The position numbers and the translations under genes are program-made. A DNA stretch of 16,153 bases from Desulfobacterales bacterium (GTDB taxonomy: Bacteria > Desulfobacterota > Desulfobacteria > Desulfobacterales > JAUCGF01): contig JAOZRC010000040.1 in NCBI GenBank assembly GCA_029940345.1, positions 1-16,153 on the forward strand, written 5' to 3'. The first letter of the stretch is position 1. Every line of letters begins with the position of its first letter. Below are positions 15,899-16,153 of the stretch, in pieces. The notes beneath the pieces were generated by a model. The model did not search any database. It was not told where the DNA came from and saw nothing but the letters and a program-made list of their open reading frames with translations.

Positions 15899-16048
15899 AA
15901 CACCAATTTTTTGTCAAGGTTGGTTCCATAGTTTCAGAATTTTCTTCCAATATAAAAATGGCAAACTTACATCTGTCTGAAACCGGCATTTTAAAATTCA
16001 ATCTGTTGAAAAGTATCGACCTGTGCAATTGAAATAGAATATTCCTTC
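15899..16048. other. non-coding region after glpA
   Basis: No gene found. GTTTCAGA (15931-15938) and TCTGAAAC (15976-15983) form an eight-base inverted repeat with a 37-base loop, too open to be a convincing terminator. A 24-codon frame from 15958 lacks a ribosome-binding site. Confidence 0.4.
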
Positions 16049-16051
16049 AAA

Positions 16052-16078
16052 GCTCCGTGAGAGCGGCATATTTGTAGT
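16052..16078 (+). repeat. REP-like stem with conserved tail, copy 1
   Basis: GCTC-CGTGA-GAGC hairpin (16052-16064) followed by the tail GGCATATTTGTAGT. It matches copy 2, 52 bp downstream, in the tail (13 of 14 bases) and in stem design but not in stem bases. I recognise the pattern as a dispersed palindromic repeat of the form GCCCCGTAGGGGCGGCATATTTGTAG in many environmental bacterial genomes. Confidence 0.75.
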
Positions 16079-16103
16079 AAAATCATGCTCTGATTCGCTA
16101 AGA

Positions 16104-16130
16104 GTCCCATCGGGACGGCTTATTTGTAGT
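16104..16130 (+). repeat. REP-like stem with conserved tail, copy 2
   Basis: GTCCC-ATC-GGGAC hairpin (16104-16116) followed by GGCTTATTTGTAGT. The stem has changed on both sides relative to copy 1 while pairing is retained, and the tail is nearly unchanged. It lies near the right edge of the window; further copies may follow outside. Confidence 0.75.
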
Positions 16131-16153
16131 GTGATTGCACATATTCTTGTTAT

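Noticed and set aside
15819..16028. Minus-strand frame and a 24-codon plus frame at 15958-16032 after glpA
   Set aside because: Neither has a ribosome-binding site or family resemblance, and neither resembles the start of glpB.
16052..16130. CRISPR array
   Set aside because: Only two units, differing in stem sequence with a 52-bp period and no cas genes; better explained as REP-like repeats.

Overview
Organism and overall character. The window looks like a chromosomal segment of a Gram-negative bacterium, most likely a deltaproteobacterium-like (Desulfobacterota) anaerobe. This is an inference from an anaerobic-type GlpA with a C-terminal [2Fe-2S] domain, a Rhizobium-type glycerol ABC importer, DUF2065 next to queA-tgt, and several palindromic interspersed repeats. 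Two compositions are mixed. Housekeeping and glycerol genes (1-6717 and 14345-15898) are roughly 50% GC by eye. A glycosyltransferase island (about 7340-14041) is very AT-rich, roughly 30% GC.

Layout. On the minus strand at the left edge lies a queuosine block: DUF2065 protein (2218-2403), queA (1166-2215) and tgt (1-1111, cut by the window edge). Just upstream, same strand, is a tightly packed transporter operon transcribed from 6717 to 2453: two different ABC ATPases (glpS, glpT), two permeases (glpP, glpQ) and a small DUF2160 membrane protein (glpU). This is the glpSTPQU set of the glycerol ABC transporter known from Rhizobium. The substrate-binding protein glpV, which normally ends that operon, is absent. 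Its place is taken by the DUF2065-queA-tgt block, which has its own candidate promoter.

The 390 bp upstream of glpS carry an imperfect direct repeat of about 80 bp, each copy with the same 16-bp palindrome TTTACGCAAGCGTAAA (twin operator candidate). Beyond it, on the plus strand, lie a small fragment resembling the C-terminus of GspB-type secretion proteins, then three large AT-rich genes: a GT-B-like glycosyltransferase, a GT2 glycosyltransferase fused to a NodB-type polysaccharide deacetylase, and a 1063-residue protein with methyltransferase, a degenerate second methyltransferase-like fold, beta-rich module, RfbC-like GT2 and a decayed second GT2. Then comes glpA (glycerol-3-phosphate dehydrogenase, FAD subunit), with no glpB or glpC within the remaining 255 bp.

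How it fits together. GlpSTPQU would import glycerol; a kinase (not in the window) would phosphorylate it; GlpA would oxidise glycerol-3-phosphate. glpS and glpA face away from one another, as if once divergently transcribed from one control region. The glycosyltransferase island now separates them, and a near-identical 28-bp sequence occurs in direct orientation at 6972-6999 (beside the glpS control region) and 14257-14284 (beside the glpA start). The simplest reading is that a surface-glycan island was inserted into a glycerol-utilisation locus. The island has no flippase, polymerase or sugar-nucleotide genes, so it probably modifies a glycan or glycoprotein made elsewhere.
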